A stretch of DNA of 64,000 nt from Alphaproteobacteria bacterium. GTDB lineage: Bacteria > Pseudomonadota > Alphaproteobacteria > Caulobacterales > Parvularculaceae. Below, one piece after another: positions 1 to 10,080 of this stretch (its first letter is position 1; each line of letters starts with the position of its first letter). Location of the stretch: positions 1 to 64,000 of the forward strand of contig WGLT01000022.1 in NCBI GenBank assembly GCA_016125425.1, written 5' to 3'. Position numbers and translations under genes: made by a program. The notes under the pieces are model-generated. The model was not told the origin of the DNA and searched no databases. It saw only the letters and a program-made list of their open reading frames with translations.

Positions 1-95
1 CGGCTGAAACCGCTCGATAATCCGTAAACAACCAATTGGCGAATCGACGGGTTTCGGGGGTCCGGAATTGTGAAATTTTATGGTTAATTGAGAGC

Positions 96-276
96 CGTCA
101 TCCCGTGCGCGGCGCAGCGCGAAGCGGTGCGCCGCAGACACCTCCGTCATCCCGTGCGCGGCGCAGCGTGCAACGCTGCGGCGCAGACACGGGATCGCGC
201 GCCAACAGGCAAGAACCGCCAACCGATCCCGGACCAGCGGCGCGTCATTTCATGCCGCGCCGCATCCGGGATGACG
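96..276. repeat. Palindromic intergenic repeat, copy 1 (one partial and one full unit)
   Basis: A partial unit (96-140) is followed by a full unit (145-276). The full unit opens with CGTCATCCCGTGCGCGGCGC and closes with CGGGATGACG, so its outer ends are complementary. Inside lies a shorter hairpin of the form GCAGCGTGCAACGCTGC. The same text recurs at 595-766 and 794-1007. This looks like a REP/RUP-like element of the kind common in alphaproteobacterial intergenic DNA. The open frames crossing it in several frames are repeat shadows. Confidence 0.8.
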
Positions 277-277
277 G

Positions 278-565
278 TCAGTGCATGATGGTTTCGTAGA
301 GGTCGCGCCAGCCGGGATTCATGTCTTCGATCAGCCTGATTTTCCAGTCGCGACGCCATTTCTTGATCCGCTTCTCGAAGGCGATGGCGTCCTCGATGCG
401 TTCGAAACGCTCCGACCAGACGAGCCGGTCAATCCCGTATTTCCGGCAGAACGCCGAGCCTTCGCCATTCCTGTGCTGATGAATGCGACGCCCGAGATCC
501 GCCGTGACGCCGACATAGAGAACGCCGTGCGGCCTGTTCGCCATCATGTAAACCCATCCGCCCAT
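278..565 (-). CDS. GIY-YIG nuclease family protein
   Basis: A small 95-residue protein that is essentially one GIY-YIG domain. The GIY element appears as VYMM near residue 5 and the YIG element as YVG near 17-19. They are followed by the conserved helix containing LGRRIHQH and by the downstream EDAIAFEKRIKKWRR segment with its conserved Glu and Lys. This matches the short UPF0213/YhbQ-like single-domain proteins, which are presumed DNA nucleases, though their biological role is mostly unknown. No convincing ribosome binding site precedes the ATG. The gene sits between copies of a palindromic repeat and ends two bases from the outer arm of the first one, so an association with the repeats is possible but unproven. 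Confidence 0.8.
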   Translation of the reverse strand: MGGWVYMMANRPHGVLYVGVTADLGRRIHQHRNGEGSAFCRKYGIDRLVWSERFERIEDAIAFEKRIKKWRRDWKIRLIEDMNPGWRDLYETIMH

Positions 566-594
566 AGGCGCCGTCTATGGGAATTCGGCCTCAC

Positions 595-766
595 CGTCAT
601 CCCGCGCGCGGCGCAACGTGCAACGCCCGCATCTGCAACGTCGTCATCCCGTGCGCGGCGCAGCGTGAAACGCTGCGGCGCAGACACGGGATCGGCCTGC
701 CACCTGCCGGGAGCGATCCCGGACCAGCGCTGCATCACTTCGTGCTGCAGCGCATCCGGGATGACG
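595..766. repeat. Palindromic intergenic repeat, copy 2
   Basis: A partial arm at 595-641 leads into a full unit at 642-766 that starts CGTCATCCCGTGCGCGGCGC and ends with a complementary CATCCGGGATGACG. The internal hairpin reads GCAGCGTGAAACGCTGC. The unit is nearly identical to 145-276. It lies just upstream of the GIY-YIG gene's start. The region 566-1230 holds no supported gene apart from these repeats. Confidence 0.8.
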
Positions 767-793
767 GGCGTGGTTTTCTTGAGTGGCCTCAAC

Positions 794-1007
794 CGTCATC
801 CCGTGCGCGGCGCAATGCGAAGCATTGCTCCGCAGACACGGGATCGGCCAGCCACATGCCGAGGGCGATCCCGCATCTGCGCAGCAGCACTCTTCATCCT
901 GAGGAGCCCTTGTCGCTTCGTCCTTCGTGACGCGCCGCTTCGCGGCGCCCTCAGGATGAAGCGCAAGGGCGTCTCGAAGGATGTGTCGCAGCGCGTGCGG
1001 GATGACG
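794..1007. repeat. Palindromic intergenic repeat, copy 3, with a second palindrome nested inside
   Basis: The left arm (CGTCATCCCGTGCGCGGCGC, from 794) and the right arm (GCGGGATGACG, ending 1007) match the other copies. The unit is split by a different inverted repeat whose arms are CTTCATCCTGAGG (892-904) and CCTCAGGATGAAG (949-961), a perfect 13-base match. Around 1012-1038 lies another short palindrome built on CCTCCCCGCTTGCGGGGG. The arrangement suggests one repeat family inserted into another. Confidence 0.75.
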
Positions 1008-1230
1008 TTGCCTCCTCCCCGCTTGCGGGGGAGGCACAACGCGCAACCCCAAAGCTTTGTTCTAGGCGAGAGCGCCGATCTGCCCGGCGGACGGAGCGAT
1101 ACAATATCCGCGCGCGCTTATGCTGAAAAAGAGACGTCAGCGTCTTCCTCATAGGGCAAGAAAGAGCGCAAGTTAACTAACTATTAACCAACTGAGCAAA
1201 GCAATACGTGTGTGAACACAGGAGGGTAGC

Positions 1231-1842
1231 ATGAAAATAGCGTTATGTGCGCTTGCTCTTGCCGTTGTTGCCCCTTCAGCAGCGGTTGCTGGCGGCGATT
1301 CCGCCGCCGGGCGGTTCGACCGCGCGGCCGACTACGCTTCGTGGCGCAATAGATTTTTTGTGCGCGGCGGATATGCATTTCACGGTCACATAGCCGGTGT
1401 TAGCGGGTCAATCAGCGATCCGGAAGGCGCACTTGGATTCGACCACACGATCTCGCTCTATGGGCGCAGCCGAATTCTTTTTGAGACGGAGGCTGTGTAC
1501 GTGCGCGATTCAGAGCGCATCCCCGGTGTAATATCTGCGCGAGCATGGAGCCTTTCCGGTCTGGCCGGATTTCGATGGCAGTATGATACGCGGGCCGGCG
1601 TCAGCCCCTTCATCTCCGGCGGCATTGGCCCCAATTATTCCCATGCCAAAGTGAATCTGGTCGGCATAGGGAGCGCGGCCGATCATTCTTGGGCGTTCGG
1701 CTATTCGGGTCGCGCGGGTATAGAAGCGTTCATAGCGAAACGTGTTTCGATCGAAGTCGCTTACCGCTATCTCGGCGCCACGGACAAAAACGCGACGGGC
1801 GGCATCCACGCAGCGGAAGCGGGCATTAATTTCAATTGGTGA
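1231..1842 (+). CDS. Outer-membrane beta-barrel protein (porin/OmpA-like family)
   Basis: A 203-residue exported protein. The first 20 residues form a clear signal peptide ending AVA-GG. The rest alternates aromatic and small residues in beta-strand style (RFFVRGGYAF, SLSGLAGFRWQY, SIEVAYRYLGA). The chain ends in FNW, an aromatic C-terminal residue typical of proteins assembled by the BAM machinery. Its size fits an eight-stranded barrel of the OmpA-like/outer membrane protein beta-barrel family. A strong AGGAGG lies 6 bases before the ATG. It stands alone between the repeat region and the convergent uvrB. The specific function cannot be told from the sequence. Confidence 0.8.
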   Translation: MKIALCALALAVVAPSAAVAGGDSAAGRFDRAADYASWRNRFFVRGGYAFHGHIAGVSGSISDPEGALGFDHTISLYGRSRILFETEAVYVRDSERIPGVISARAWSLSGLAGFRWQYDTRAGVSPFISGGIGPNYSHAKVNLVGIGSAADHSWAFGYSGRAGIEAFIAKRVSIEVAYRYLGATDKNATGGIHAAEAGINFNW

Positions 1843-1908
1843 CGCGGATGCATCTCATATGCGGGCCGGGGTGGGATGAATTGCGCCGCGGCAAGCACGC
1901 TTCGCAAA

Positions 1909-4290
1909 TTACCGTCTTCGCCCGCGATGACCGTTTGTCCCCCTCGGCTTGCTGAGCAACCGGCTCACCGTTCCTTCTGACTTTTTGATCCGGCCTTCCG
2001 ATCCTTCGGCGATGCGGTTTTCGACTTCGTACTGACGGACCATCGGGTCATCGGCGACGGCGAGTTCGACTTCCTGCAGGCGCTTGATTTCATCGCGCAG
2101 GCGCGCCGCCTCCTCGAATTCGAGATTGGCGGCGGCCTCGCGCATCTCCTTTTCGAGGCCGGCGAGCACGGCTTTCAGATTGTGCCCGGCGCCCGCAAAC
2201 TCCGCTTCGCCCTCGGCGAACCCGGCCGCGATCTCGCCGCGTCCGCGCGCGCGGACGTTTCTGTGCCCGACAAAGGTCTGGCCCATGGCGGCCTTGCGGC
2301 CCTCGTCGTCGTCGCGGGCGATGTCGGCGATGGCGGCCTTGACGGTCGCGGGCGTGATGCCGTGCGCCGCGTTATGCGCGAGCTGCTTTTCGCGCCGGCG
2401 CGTCGTTTCGGCGAGCGCGCGCTCCATCGAACCGGTCATCCCGTCCGCATAGAGAATGACGCGGCCGTCGACATTGCGCGCCGCGCGGCCGATGGTCTGG
2501 ATGAGCGAGGTTTCGGACCTGAGGAAGCCTTCCTTGTCGGCGTCGAGGATCGCCACCAATTGGCACTCGGGAATGTCGAGCCCTTCCCGGAGCAGGTTGA
2601 TGCCGACGAGAACGTCGAAGGCGCCGAGACGCAGGTCGCGGATGATCTCGATCCGCTCCAGCGTGTCGATGTCGGAGTGCATGTAGCGCACGCGCACGCC
2701 CTGTTCGTGCATATATTCGGTGAGGTCTTCGGCCATGCGCTTCGTCAGCGTGGTGACGAGCACGCGCCCGCCGCGCTTGGCGACCTGTTTGGCCTCCGCG
2801 ATCACGTCGTCGACCTGATTGGTCTTTTCTCCCGTGACGGGGCGGATTTCGACTTGCGGGTCGACAAGGCCGGTCGGGCGGATCACCTGCTCGACGAAGA
2901 CGCCGCCGGTGCGTTCGAGCTCCCACGCGCCCGGCGTCGCCGAGACATGAATCGTCTGCGGGCGCATCTTCTCCCACTCCTCGAATTTGAGCGGCCGGTT
3001 GTCCATGCAGGAGGGCAGGCGGAAGCCGTATTCGGCGAGCGTGCGCTTTCTGTTGAAGTCGCCGCGGAACATGGCGCCGATCTGCGGCACGGTGACGTGG
3101 CTTTCGTCGCAGAAGATCAGCGCGTTTTCCGGGAGATATTCGAACAGCGTCGGCGGCGGCTCGCCGGGCTTCCTGCCCGTCAGATAGCGCGAATAGTTCT
3201 CGATGCCGGGGCAGGAGCCGGTCGCCGCCATCATCTCCAGATCGAATTGCACGCGCTGTTCGAGGCGCTGGGCTTCGAGCAGCTTTCCCTCCGCGCGCAT
3301 GACCGGCAGGACCTCGTTCAGCTCCTTCTTGACGCCCTCGATCGCCTGATTCAGCGTCGGGCGCGGCGTCACATAATGCGAATTGGCGTAGACGGAGATT
3401 TCTTCGAGCTCGTCGGTCTTCTGGCCTGTCAGCGGGTCGAATTCCGAAATCGCCTCGATCTCGTCGCCGAAAAGCGAGACGCGCCAGGCGCGGTCCTCAT
3501 AGTGCGCCGGGAAGATCTCGATGACGTCGCCGCGCGCCCGGAACGAGCCGCGCGCGAACGCGGCGTCGGCGCGGCGGTATTGCAGCGCGACGAGATCGGC
3601 GAGCAGCTTCGAGCGCGCGATGGTCTCGCCGACTTTCAGCGAAAAGGTCATCGCCGTATAGGTCTCGACCGATCCGATGCCGTAAATGCACGAGACGGAG
3701 GCGACGATGATGACGTCGTTGCGCTCGAGGATGGCGCGCGTCGCGGCGTGGCGCATGCGGTCGATCTGCTCGTTGATCGAGGATTCCTTTTCTATGTAGG
3801 TGTCCGTACGCGGAACATAGGCCTCCGGCTGGTAATAGTCGTAATAGGAGACGAAATATTCGACCGCATTGTCCGGGAAGAAGGCCTTGAACTCGCCGTA
3901 GAGCTGGGCGGCGAGCGTCTTGTTCGGCGCGAGGATGAGCGCGGGGCGCTGCACGGCCTCGATCACCTTCGCCATCGTGAAGGTCTTGCCGGTGCCGGTC
4001 GCGCCGAGGAGCACCTGGTCGAATTCGCCCGCCTTAATTCCGGCGACGAGCTCGGCGATCGCAGCCGGCTGGTCGCCCGCCGGCTGATAGGCGGAGACGA
4101 CGCGCAAGGGCTTCGACTTGCCCGAAACCAGCGGGCGTTCGGGCCGGTGCGGCGTCCAGTCGGCGGCGCGGACCCGGTCGTGATAGGCCGCGACGGCTTC
4201 GGAAAAGCCGCCCGGCGTCAGATCGGCCTTCGCCGTGACGGGCTGCGAATTCGGTTTTCTTCTGCGGGTCGGTTTTCCGGGCGCGGGCAT
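1909..4290 (-). CDS. uvrB: UvrABC excinuclease subunit B
   Basis: Nucleotide excision repair helicase-like subunit that receives damaged DNA from UvrA and recruits UvrC. At 793 residues it is longer than the roughly 670 of E. coli, mainly through an N-terminal basic/Ser-Thr extension and a longer C-terminus, both common in alphaproteobacteria. Visible motifs are the Walker [14 protein letters not shown] near residue 97, the beta-hairpin [13 protein letters not shown], the [13 protein letters not shown] box, the helicase motifs IGRAARN and EGLDIPE, and a UVR motif near the C-terminus ([17 protein letters not shown]) that contacts UvrC. It appears monocistronic, and the MFS gene upstream on the same strand ends 46 bases away. 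Confidence 0.97.
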   Translation of the reverse strand: MPAPGKPTRRRKPNSQPVTAKADLTPGGFSEAVAAYHDRVRAADWTPHRPERPLVSGKSKPLRVVSAYQPAGDQPAAIAELVAGIKAGEFDQVLLGATGTGKTFTMAKVIEAVQRPALILAPNKTLAAQLYGEFKAFFPDNAVEYFVSYYDYYQPEAYVPRTDTYIEKESSINEQIDRMRHAATRAILERNDVIIVASVSCIYGIGSVETYTAMTFSLKVGETIARSKLLADLVALQYRRADAAFARGSFRARGDVIEIFPAHYEDRAWRVSLFGDEIEAISEFDPLTGQKTDELEEISVYANSHYVTPRPTLNQAIEGVKKELNEVLPVMRAEGKLLEAQRLEQRVQFDLEMMAATGSCPGIENYSRYLTGRKPGEPPPTLFEYLPENALIFCDESHVTVPQIGAMFRGDFNRKRTLAEYGFRLPSCMDNRPLKFEEWEKMRPQTIHVSATPGAWELERTGGVFVEQVIRPTGLVDPQVEIRPVTGEKTNQVDDVIAEAKQVAKRGGRVLVTTLTKRMAEDLTEYMHEQGVRVRYMHSDIDTLERIEIIRDLRLGAFDVLVGINLLREGLDIPECQLVAILDADKEGFLRSETSLIQTIGRAARNVDGRVILYADGMTGSMERALAETTRRREKQLAHNAAHGITPATVKAAIADIARDDDEGRKAAMGQTFVGHRNVRARGRGEIAAGFAEGEAEFAGAGHNLKAVLAGLEKEMREAAANLEFEEAARLRDEIKRLQEVELAVADDPMVRQYEVENRIAEGSEGRIKKSEGTVSRLLSKPRGTNGHRGRRR

Positions 4291-4336
4291 GGGCGGAACA
4301 TAGGCGGAACCTCCGGAAAAGGAAGGGGCGGCGCGC

Positions 4337-5584
4337 TCAGCCTGTCGGCGCGTGGTCCGGGTGGCGCTGCTCTTTGACGAGGATCGCCAGCGCTGCGGTC
4401 AAAGCCAGCGCAATCGGCACGACGGTCAGCGCTTCGGCGAAGTTCTGCCCCGTCGCCTCAAGCAGGTAGCCCGTCAGCGGCTGGAAGACCATCGCGCCGC
4501 CGATGCCGATCATGTTCACAAAGGCGACGATCGTGCCCGTGATATTCCGGCTGTGGGATTCCTTGGCGAGCGCGAAGGTCAGCATTTGCCCGCCCGCGAA
4601 AAAGCCGACGAGAAAGAGCAGGGCGCTGATAATGACCGTCGAATGCAACGGCAGGTAGATCACCGGGCAAAAGGCGCAGGCCGTCGCTGCGGCGCCGCCA
4701 ATCACGAGCCATTTGCGATGGCCGATGGCGTCCGAGATCCAGCCGAAAGCGACGCTGCCGGCCGCCATGCCCCAGAACATCATGGAGACGGCGGTTTCCG
4801 CCTCGACGCTCGTCAGTCCGTTTTCGGAGGTCAGCGCGTCATTGCCCCACAGGACGCCGAAGACGTTGATCGGCGTATAATAGAGCATTCCCAGCAGCGC
4901 GATCAGCCATGTGCGCCAGTCAGCGGCGACGGCGGCGAGCTTTGAGCGCGCCTCCCCGAGGAGCGGTTCTTGCGTTGGCGCCGGCGAGCCCGGCGCATCG
5001 CGAAGGAACAGGAGGGCGGACAGGAATATGATGACGCCGAAAGCGGCGATCGCGAAGAAAACGTCGCGCCACCCGAAATGGCCGATCAACGCCGTCAGGA
5101 ACACCGAACCGATCGCCGTGCCGATCATGCCGATGGCGTTCACCGCGCCCGAGAAAAACGCGAAGCGTTCGGGCGGAAACCAGTGGTTGACGAGGTAAAG
5201 CGCGCCGACAAAGGCGAAGGACGCGCCAAAACCTGTCAGCATGCGTCCGACCGCGCCGATGAATGGAGTCGACGTTGCTGTGAAAATGAAGAAACCGGCG
5301 GCGCAGGCAAGCGATCCGATAAGCGCGAGCGGGCGCGCGCCATAGCGGTCGAGCAACAGGCCGACCGCGATCTGCATCGGCGCGTAGATCCAGAAGAACG
5401 TGCTGGCGAGCGTCCCGAAACCGTCATTCGACAGGCCGAAATTGGCCGCGATCTGGTCGACCGCCAGGCTCGGCGCGACGCGCGCGACGAATTCGAAGAG
5501 GTAATAGGTCGCACCAATGACGAGCGCCGCATAGGCGAGGGCGCGGCGGGGCGAGCTTTGGCTTTGCGCTTTTCGTGTATCCAT
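4337..5584 (-). CDS. MFS transporter
   Basis: A 415-residue inner-membrane carrier with about 12 hydrophobic segments in two halves separated by a charged loop near residue 200. The loop between TM2 and TM3 carries [10 protein letters not shown], a variant of the MFS signature DRxGRR, and the equivalent loop of the second half has [10 protein letters not shown]. The family resembles nitrate/nitrite and hexuronate or oxalate-formate type MFS carriers, but the substrate cannot be inferred. The ATG at 5584 is preceded by an AAAGG-type ribosome site. No substrate-related enzyme sits beside it. Confidence 0.85.
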   Translation of the reverse strand: MDTRKAQSQSSPRRALAYAALVIGATYYLFEFVARVAPSLAVDQIAANFGLSNDGFGTLASTFFWIYAPMQIAVGLLLDRYGARPLALIGSLACAAGFFIFTATSTPFIGAVGRMLTGFGASFAFVGALYLVNHWFPPERFAFFSGAVNAIGMIGTAIGSVFLTALIGHFGWRDVFFAIAAFGVIIFLSALLFLRDAPGSPAPTQEPLLGEARSKLAAVAADWRTWLIALLGMLYYTPINVFGVLWGNDALTSENGLTSVEAETAVSMMFWGMAAGSVAFGWISDAIGHRKWLVIGGAAATACAFCPVIYLPLHSTVIISALLFLVGFFAGGQMLTFALAKESHSRNITGTIVAFVNMIGIGGAMVFQPLTGYLLEATGQNFAEALTVVPIALALTAALAILVKEQRHPDHAPTG

Positions 5585-5729
5585 GCGCCTTTCCCGTGCA
5601 GGCGCGGTGTAGCAGATTCAATCGCCTGGTAAAAACGGGCCGCGCCGAGCGCGGCGGGCGGGGTCGCCCGCGCGATTGCGGCCGCGCGGATTCTCCCTAA
5701 GATGGCCGGCTTGTCTTCGGAGGCCCCTG

Positions 5730-7490
5730 ATGATTCGCTTGCTCGCCGCCGCGCTCGCGGCCGTTGTTCTCATATCGCCTGCGCTTGCAGCGCCCTCGGA
5801 CGACCTCAAGCAGCTGTTCTCGGATTACTGGGCGAATGAGCTGAAGGAGGATCCCTTCGGGGCGACTTTCGCCGGCGTCAATGATTATAACGACAAGGTT
5901 CCAGGCGTCGCGCCGGCGGACTTTGCGCGCCAGAACGCCGAGCACGAAGCCTTTCTGAAGCGGCTCGACGCGATCGATCTGTCCGGGGTCAGCGAGACGG
6001 ATCGGGTTTCGGCCGAAATTCTGCGCTTCATTTTGAGGCACGAGATCGAACTTGCGAAATTCGACAGCTGGCGCATCCCGTTTCTCGCCGATACCGGGTT
6101 TCATTCGAATGTGGACTATCTCGTCAGCGCGACCCCGTTCCGCACCAAAAAGGACTACGAGAATTACATCAAGCGGCTCGAAGGGCTGCCGGCCTATTTC
6201 GATCAGGAGATCGCGAATATGCGGCAGGGACTCGCCGACGGCTTCGCGCAGCCGAAGGAGATATTGCCCGGCGTCATGCCGTCTTTCGAAGCGCAGGTGA
6301 CGAAAACGGCCGAGGCGCATCCGCTCTACGCGCCTTTCAAATCGTTCCCCGACTCGATCTCCGCGAAGGATCAGAAGGCGCTTCGCGCGAAGGGGCGGGA
6401 CGTCCTGACGCATGAAGTGATCCCGGCCTACGCGCGCGTCCTCGATTTCATGGAGAATGAGTACGCGAAAAAGGCGCAGGATCATGTCGGCGCCGAATAT
6501 CTGCCGGACGGGAAGGAATATTACGCCGCGCTCGTGCGCTACTACACCAATCGCGACGATCTCACGCCGGATGAGGTGCACAAGATCGGTCTGAAGGAGG
6601 TCGCGCGCATCCGAAAGGAAATGGACGCCGTTATCAAAAAGTCCGGCTTCAAGGGCTCATTCGCCGACTTCCTGCATTTTCTCAGGACGGATCCGCAGTT
6701 CTATGCGAAGACGCCGACGGAGCTGTTGCGCTACGCCGCCTGGGTCGCAAAGTCGATCGACGGCAAGCTGCCCGGCTATTTCGGCAAACTGCCGCGCCAG
6801 CCTTATTCGGTGCAGCCTGTGCCCGCGGCGATTGCGGAGAATTACACGTCGGCGCGTTATTCGGGCGCGCCGCCGGGAAGCGATCATGGCGGCGAGTACT
6901 GGGTGAACACGACGCATCTCGACAAGCGTCCGCTCTACGAAATTCCCTCGCTCACCCTGCATGAGGCCGTCCCGGGCCATCACTTGCAGATCGCCCTCAG
7001 CTATGAAGTCGAGGGCGCGCCGGAATTCAGAAAACAGTTCTATTCGCACGCATTCGGCGAGGGCTGGGGCCTTTATTCCGAAAAGCTCGGCGAAGAAATG
7101 GGCGTCTATCAAACGCCTTATGAGGAGTTCGGCCGGCTGTCGATGGAGATGTGGCGCGCTTGCCGGCTCGTCATCGACACCGGGCTCCATGCGGAGGGAT
7201 GGACGCGCCAGCAGGCGATGGACTATCTCGCCTCGAACACCGCGCTGTCGATGAAGAACGTGCAGACCGAAGTCGACCGCTACATCGCCTGGCCCGGACA
7301 GGCGCTCGCCTACAAGATTGGAGAGCTGACAATTCTGGATTTGCGCCGCAAGGCGGAAAAGGCCCTGGGCGACAAGTTCGACATCCGCAAGTTCCACGAC
7401 GCCGTTCTCGATCAGGGCAGCCTGCCTCTGCCCGTGCTCGAGCAGCAGATCGACGACTATATCGCGAAGACGAAGGCCGGAGAAAAATAA
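5730..7490 (+). CDS. Exported DUF885 family protein (putative zinc peptidase)
   Basis: A 586-residue protein with an N-terminal signal peptide (MIRLLAAALAAVVLISPALA). The ATG at 5730 was chosen because it begins the signal peptide and follows CGGAGG by 6 bases; an upstream in-frame start would add 18 arginine-rich residues. The DUF885 hallmark LHEAVPGHH in the C-terminal half supplies an HExxxGHH-like metal-binding motif, and a glutamate in the following FGEGWGLYSE segment is the likely third ligand. The family is thought to be periplasmic metallopeptidases, but substrates are largely unknown. It overlaps the next gene by one base (TAATG), so the two are probably translated together. Confidence 0.88.
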   Translation: MIRLLAAALAAVVLISPALAAPSDDLKQLFSDYWANELKEDPFGATFAGVNDYNDKVPGVAPADFARQNAEHEAFLKRLDAIDLSGVSETDRVSAEILRFILRHEIELAKFDSWRIPFLADTGFHSNVDYLVSATPFRTKKDYENYIKRLEGLPAYFDQEIANMRQGLADGFAQPKEILPGVMPSFEAQVTKTAEAHPLYAPFKSFPDSISAKDQKALRAKGRDVLTHEVIPAYARVLDFMENEYAKKAQDHVGAEYLPDGKEYYAALVRYYTNRDDLTPDEVHKIGLKEVARIRKEMDAVIKKSGFKGSFADFLHFLRTDPQFYAKTPTELLRYAAWVAKSIDGKLPGYFGKLPRQPYSVQPVPAAIAENYTSARYSGAPPGSDHGGEYWVNTTHLDKRPLYEIPSLTLHEAVPGHHLQIALSYEVEGAPEFRKQFYSHAFGEGWGLYSEKLGEEMGVYQTPYEEFGRLSMEMWRACRLVIDTGLHAEGWTRQQAMDYLASNTALSMKNVQTEVDRYIAWPGQALAYKIGELTILDLRRKAEKALGDKFDIRKFHDAVLDQGSLPLPVLEQQIDDYIAKTKAGEK

Positions 7491-8017
7491 TGGGCGTTAC
7501 GCCGGTCGTGGAAACGCCGCGGCTTATTCTCCGTGGGCGGACTCTTGATGATTTTCCAGCCTATTGCGCCATGTGGGCGGACCCACAGGTCTCGCGTTAC
7601 ACGACGGTGACGCCGCTCAATGAGGAGGACGCCTGGACGAAGTTCGCGCGCATGTCGGGCTATTGGGACATTTGCGGCTACGGCTTCTGGATCGTCGAGG
7701 AGAAAGAAACCGGGCGGTTTCTCGGCGAGGTGGGCCTTGCGGACTTCAAGCGAAATATCGATCCGCCTTTGACGGGAAAGCCCGAATTCGGCTGGGTGAT
7801 CGTCGCCGATGCGCATGGCAAAGGCTATGCGACGGAGGCGGCGCGCGCGGCGATCGAGTGGAAGGACGCGAATCTTCCCGGTTCGCCGGCCTGTTGCATC
7901 ATCGATCCCGAAAACGCCAGGTCGATCCGCGTCGCCGAGAAACTCGGCTTCCGCGAAGTCGCGCGCACGAAATATAAGGACCGCCCGATCAATATCTACG
8001 AACGGGCGGCGCGATAG
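7490..8017 (+). CDS. GNAT family N-acetyltransferase (RimJ/RimL type)
   Basis: A 175-residue acetyltransferase of the RimJ/RimL-like group. It opens with the usual VETPRLILRGRTLDDF start, contains the acetyl-CoA loop region HGKGYATEAARAA (motif A, RxxGxG/A variant) around residues 104-116, and ends with the conserved ENARSIRVAEKLGFRE motif. The likely acceptor is a protein N-terminus or a small amine; nothing here says which. Its ATG overlaps the stop of the DUF885 gene by one base, indicating translational coupling. A longer in-frame extension exists upstream but lies inside DUF885. Confidence 0.9.
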   Translation: MGVTPVVETPRLILRGRTLDDFPAYCAMWADPQVSRYTTVTPLNEEDAWTKFARMSGYWDICGYGFWIVEEKETGRFLGEVGLADFKRNIDPPLTGKPEFGWVIVADAHGKGYATEAARAAIEWKDANLPGSPACCIIDPENARSIRVAEKLGFREVARTKYKDRPINIYERAAR

Positions 8018-8032
8018 CCGGGCGCGGCGGCG

Positions 8033-9946
8033 CTATCCCAGCGTCTTGTCGAGCCGGCGCTGCGCGACGGGATGATAGTCCGGCCGCGCTTCGGCGTAGA
8101 TCTGCCTGGCGAAATCCTCGCGGCCGTTTTCTTTCAGCGCCGCATAGAGCGGATAGATGAACTTGCCGCGTCCGACGCGGATCAAAAACGCCTCGATCGC
8201 CGGCATGGCGGGTTCGTAACCGGCCTTGATCGCCTTCATATACCAGGCGAAGGCGATTTCGGCGTTTTTCGTTGCGGTGAAGCCGAAGGCGGCGTCGAGA
8301 TCGGCCATTTGCGCCGGCGTCGTCCCGTCCGGCAGCGAGCCGACAAAATGCAGGAATTCGAGCGCCGACCAGTGACGGGCGTCAATGTCCTTGGCGGCGA
8401 TCTTGCCGGCCAGCCAGTCGGCGCGCTCGGCGTCGACGCGATCGAAGGCGTCCGAATGGGGAACGGGAAGCGTTGAGGGAAGGCCGGGCTCGTAAACCCA
8501 CGCATTGATCTCATCGTCGGTGACGGCGCCCGGATGCGCCGCCATCAGATGCGACTTCAGATAAGCGACGAAATCTTCCGTCGTGATCGACTGGAAGGCG
8601 AAGTGATCGAAATAGCTTTTGAGGAAGCCGTCGAACGCCTCGCGGCCGAACCGGCTTTCAAGGAAGAACAGGAAAAACGCGCCCTTGTTGTACGAAATAT
8701 CCGAAAAGGCGTCGTCCGGATCCGCCATGTCGGCGGGCATTTTGAGCGCCGTCAATTCAGGTCGGTCCTCATCCGCCACGGTCTGTTTCAGGTCCTTGAG
8801 TTCGAGCACGCGTTCCATCTCCGCGCGCTCGCGGCCATAGACCTTTTCGACGATGCGGTTCTCGACATAGGTCGTCACGCCTTCGTTCAGCCATGCGTCG
8901 CGCCAGGTCGCATTGGTGACGAGATTGCCGGACCAGGAATGCGCAAGCTCATGGGCGACCGTATCGACAAGGCTCTTGTCGCCCGCCAGCAGCGTCGGTG
9001 TCAGAAAGGTGAGGCGCGGATTCTCCATGCCGCCATAAGGAAAGCTCGGCGGCAGGATGAGCATGTCATAGCGGCCCCAGCGATAGGGACCGTAGAGCGC
9101 CTGCGCCGCCGCAATCATTTGCGGCGTGTCTTCGAATTCCTTCGCCGCATCCGCGACGACGGAGGGTTCCGAATAGGCGCCGACCTCGTTGGAAATCGCC
9201 TTAAAATCGATATCGCCGACGGCGAGCGCGATCAGATAGGACGGTATCTTCTGCGGCATCTTGAATGTGTAGTCGCCGTCCCGCGGGCCGCTGTCCTGCT
9301 CGGCGCTCATCACCGCGCGCAGCCCCTTGGGGACGCGCACATGCGCCGTATAGGTCATCCGCACCGCGGGGGTATCCTGCAAGGGCGCCATCGAGCGCGC
9401 GCCGAGCTCTTCGTTCTGGCTGTAGACATAAGGCGATTTCTTGCCGGCGGTCTGCGCCGCGTCCAGCCATTGCAGGCCGATCGCGCCGGGGCTGGTCTCG
9501 TAGGCGATGCGGACTTTGGTCGCGCCTTCCGGAATCTCGATTTCAAGTTTTGATCCTTTGAGCGGCGCGTCCGGCCCGAGCGAATATTTGGCGGGCGTCC
9601 ACGAACCGTCGCCGGCGCTGGTTTGCGCCCATTTTATGGTCAGATCGTTCGTATCAAGATCGAGCACCGGCGCTCCCGCCTTTTCACGGACGAAATCGAG
9701 CGTCGCAACGCCGTCGATCACTTTCCGGTCGAAATCCACGGTCAGATCGAGATCGGCGTTGGTGACGCGCGCATCCATGTAGTTGGCGTAGGTGAAGGCG
9801 TCGCCGACCGGGGCGCGTTTTTCTTCGCTGGCGGTCGCCGATTGTTCGGGCCCGGCGCCGGCGGCGGGCGGGACGGCGTTCTTTCCGCAGGCGGCGAGCG
9901 AGAATGCGAGAACGGCTGCGCTGGCGACGGAGCGGAGATTCATCAT
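8033..9946 (-). CDS. M1 family aminopeptidase, leukotriene-A4-hydrolase-like lipoprotein
   Basis: A 637-residue exported zinc aminopeptidase. The N-terminal segment MMNLRSVASAAVLAFSLAAC has a lipobox (LAAC), predicting a lipoprotein. The ATG at 9946 follows AAAGGG and begins this signal. The M1 features are the exopeptidase motif GGMENP, the zinc motif VAHELAHSW and, downstream, the third ligand in NEGVTTYVENR. The C-terminal helical domain with repeated short helices matches the leukotriene A4 hydrolase C-terminal domain. It probably trims peptides in the periplasm. The gene is divergent from the squalene-hopene cyclase, with about 130 bases between them. Confidence 0.92.
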   Translation of the reverse strand: MMNLRSVASAAVLAFSLAACGKNAVPPAAGAGPEQSATASEEKRAPVGDAFTYANYMDARVTNADLDLTVDFDRKVIDGVATLDFVREKAGAPVLDLDTNDLTIKWAQTSAGDGSWTPAKYSLGPDAPLKGSKLEIEIPEGATKVRIAYETSPGAIGLQWLDAAQTAGKKSPYVYSQNEELGARSMAPLQDTPAVRMTYTAHVRVPKGLRAVMSAEQDSGPRDGDYTFKMPQKIPSYLIALAVGDIDFKAISNEVGAYSEPSVVADAAKEFEDTPQMIAAAQALYGPYRWGRYDMLILPPSFPYGGMENPRLTFLTPTLLAGDKSLVDTVAHELAHSWSGNLVTNATWRDAWLNEGVTTYVENRIVEKVYGRERAEMERVLELKDLKQTVADEDRPELTALKMPADMADPDDAFSDISYNKGAFFLFFLESRFGREAFDGFLKSYFDHFAFQSITTEDFVAYLKSHLMAAHPGAVTDDEINAWVYEPGLPSTLPVPHSDAFDRVDAERADWLAGKIAAKDIDARHWSALEFLHFVGSLPDGTTPAQMADLDAAFGFTATKNAEIAFAWYMKAIKAGYEPAMPAIEAFLIRVGRGKFIYPLYAALKENGREDFARQIYAEARPDYHPVAQRRLDKTLG

Positions 9947-9993
9947 GCGGCCCTTTGAAAATCGGAGGCCGGACCTTAGTCGCATCGCCATTC

Positions 9994-10050
9994 AGTGTCA
10001 TCCCGGGCGCAGCCGTCGCTGCGCCATCTTGACGGGCCCGGCGTCATTCC
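9994..10050. repeat. Short palindromic intergenic element
   Basis: TCATCCCGGGCGCAG resembles the arm of the repeats near the window start, and 10006-10025 form a perfect 8-base-pair hairpin (GGCGCAGC / GCTGCGCC) with a 4-base loop. It lies between the divergent M1 peptidase and cyclase genes. It is either a degenerate repeat copy or a local regulatory hairpin. Confidence 0.4.
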
Positions 10051-10080
10051 CGAAGAAAGTGCGGCAAAATAAGGCGGGTC

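Noticed and set aside
145-276. Repeats near the window start considered as a CRISPR array
   Set aside because: The units are internally palindromic, irregularly spaced and only three in number, with no cas genes in the window.
2182-4377. Long open frame on the plus strand opposite uvrB (731 codons)
   Set aside because: It is the antisense of a highly conserved gene and exists because of high GC content at third positions; its translation has no recognisable domain.
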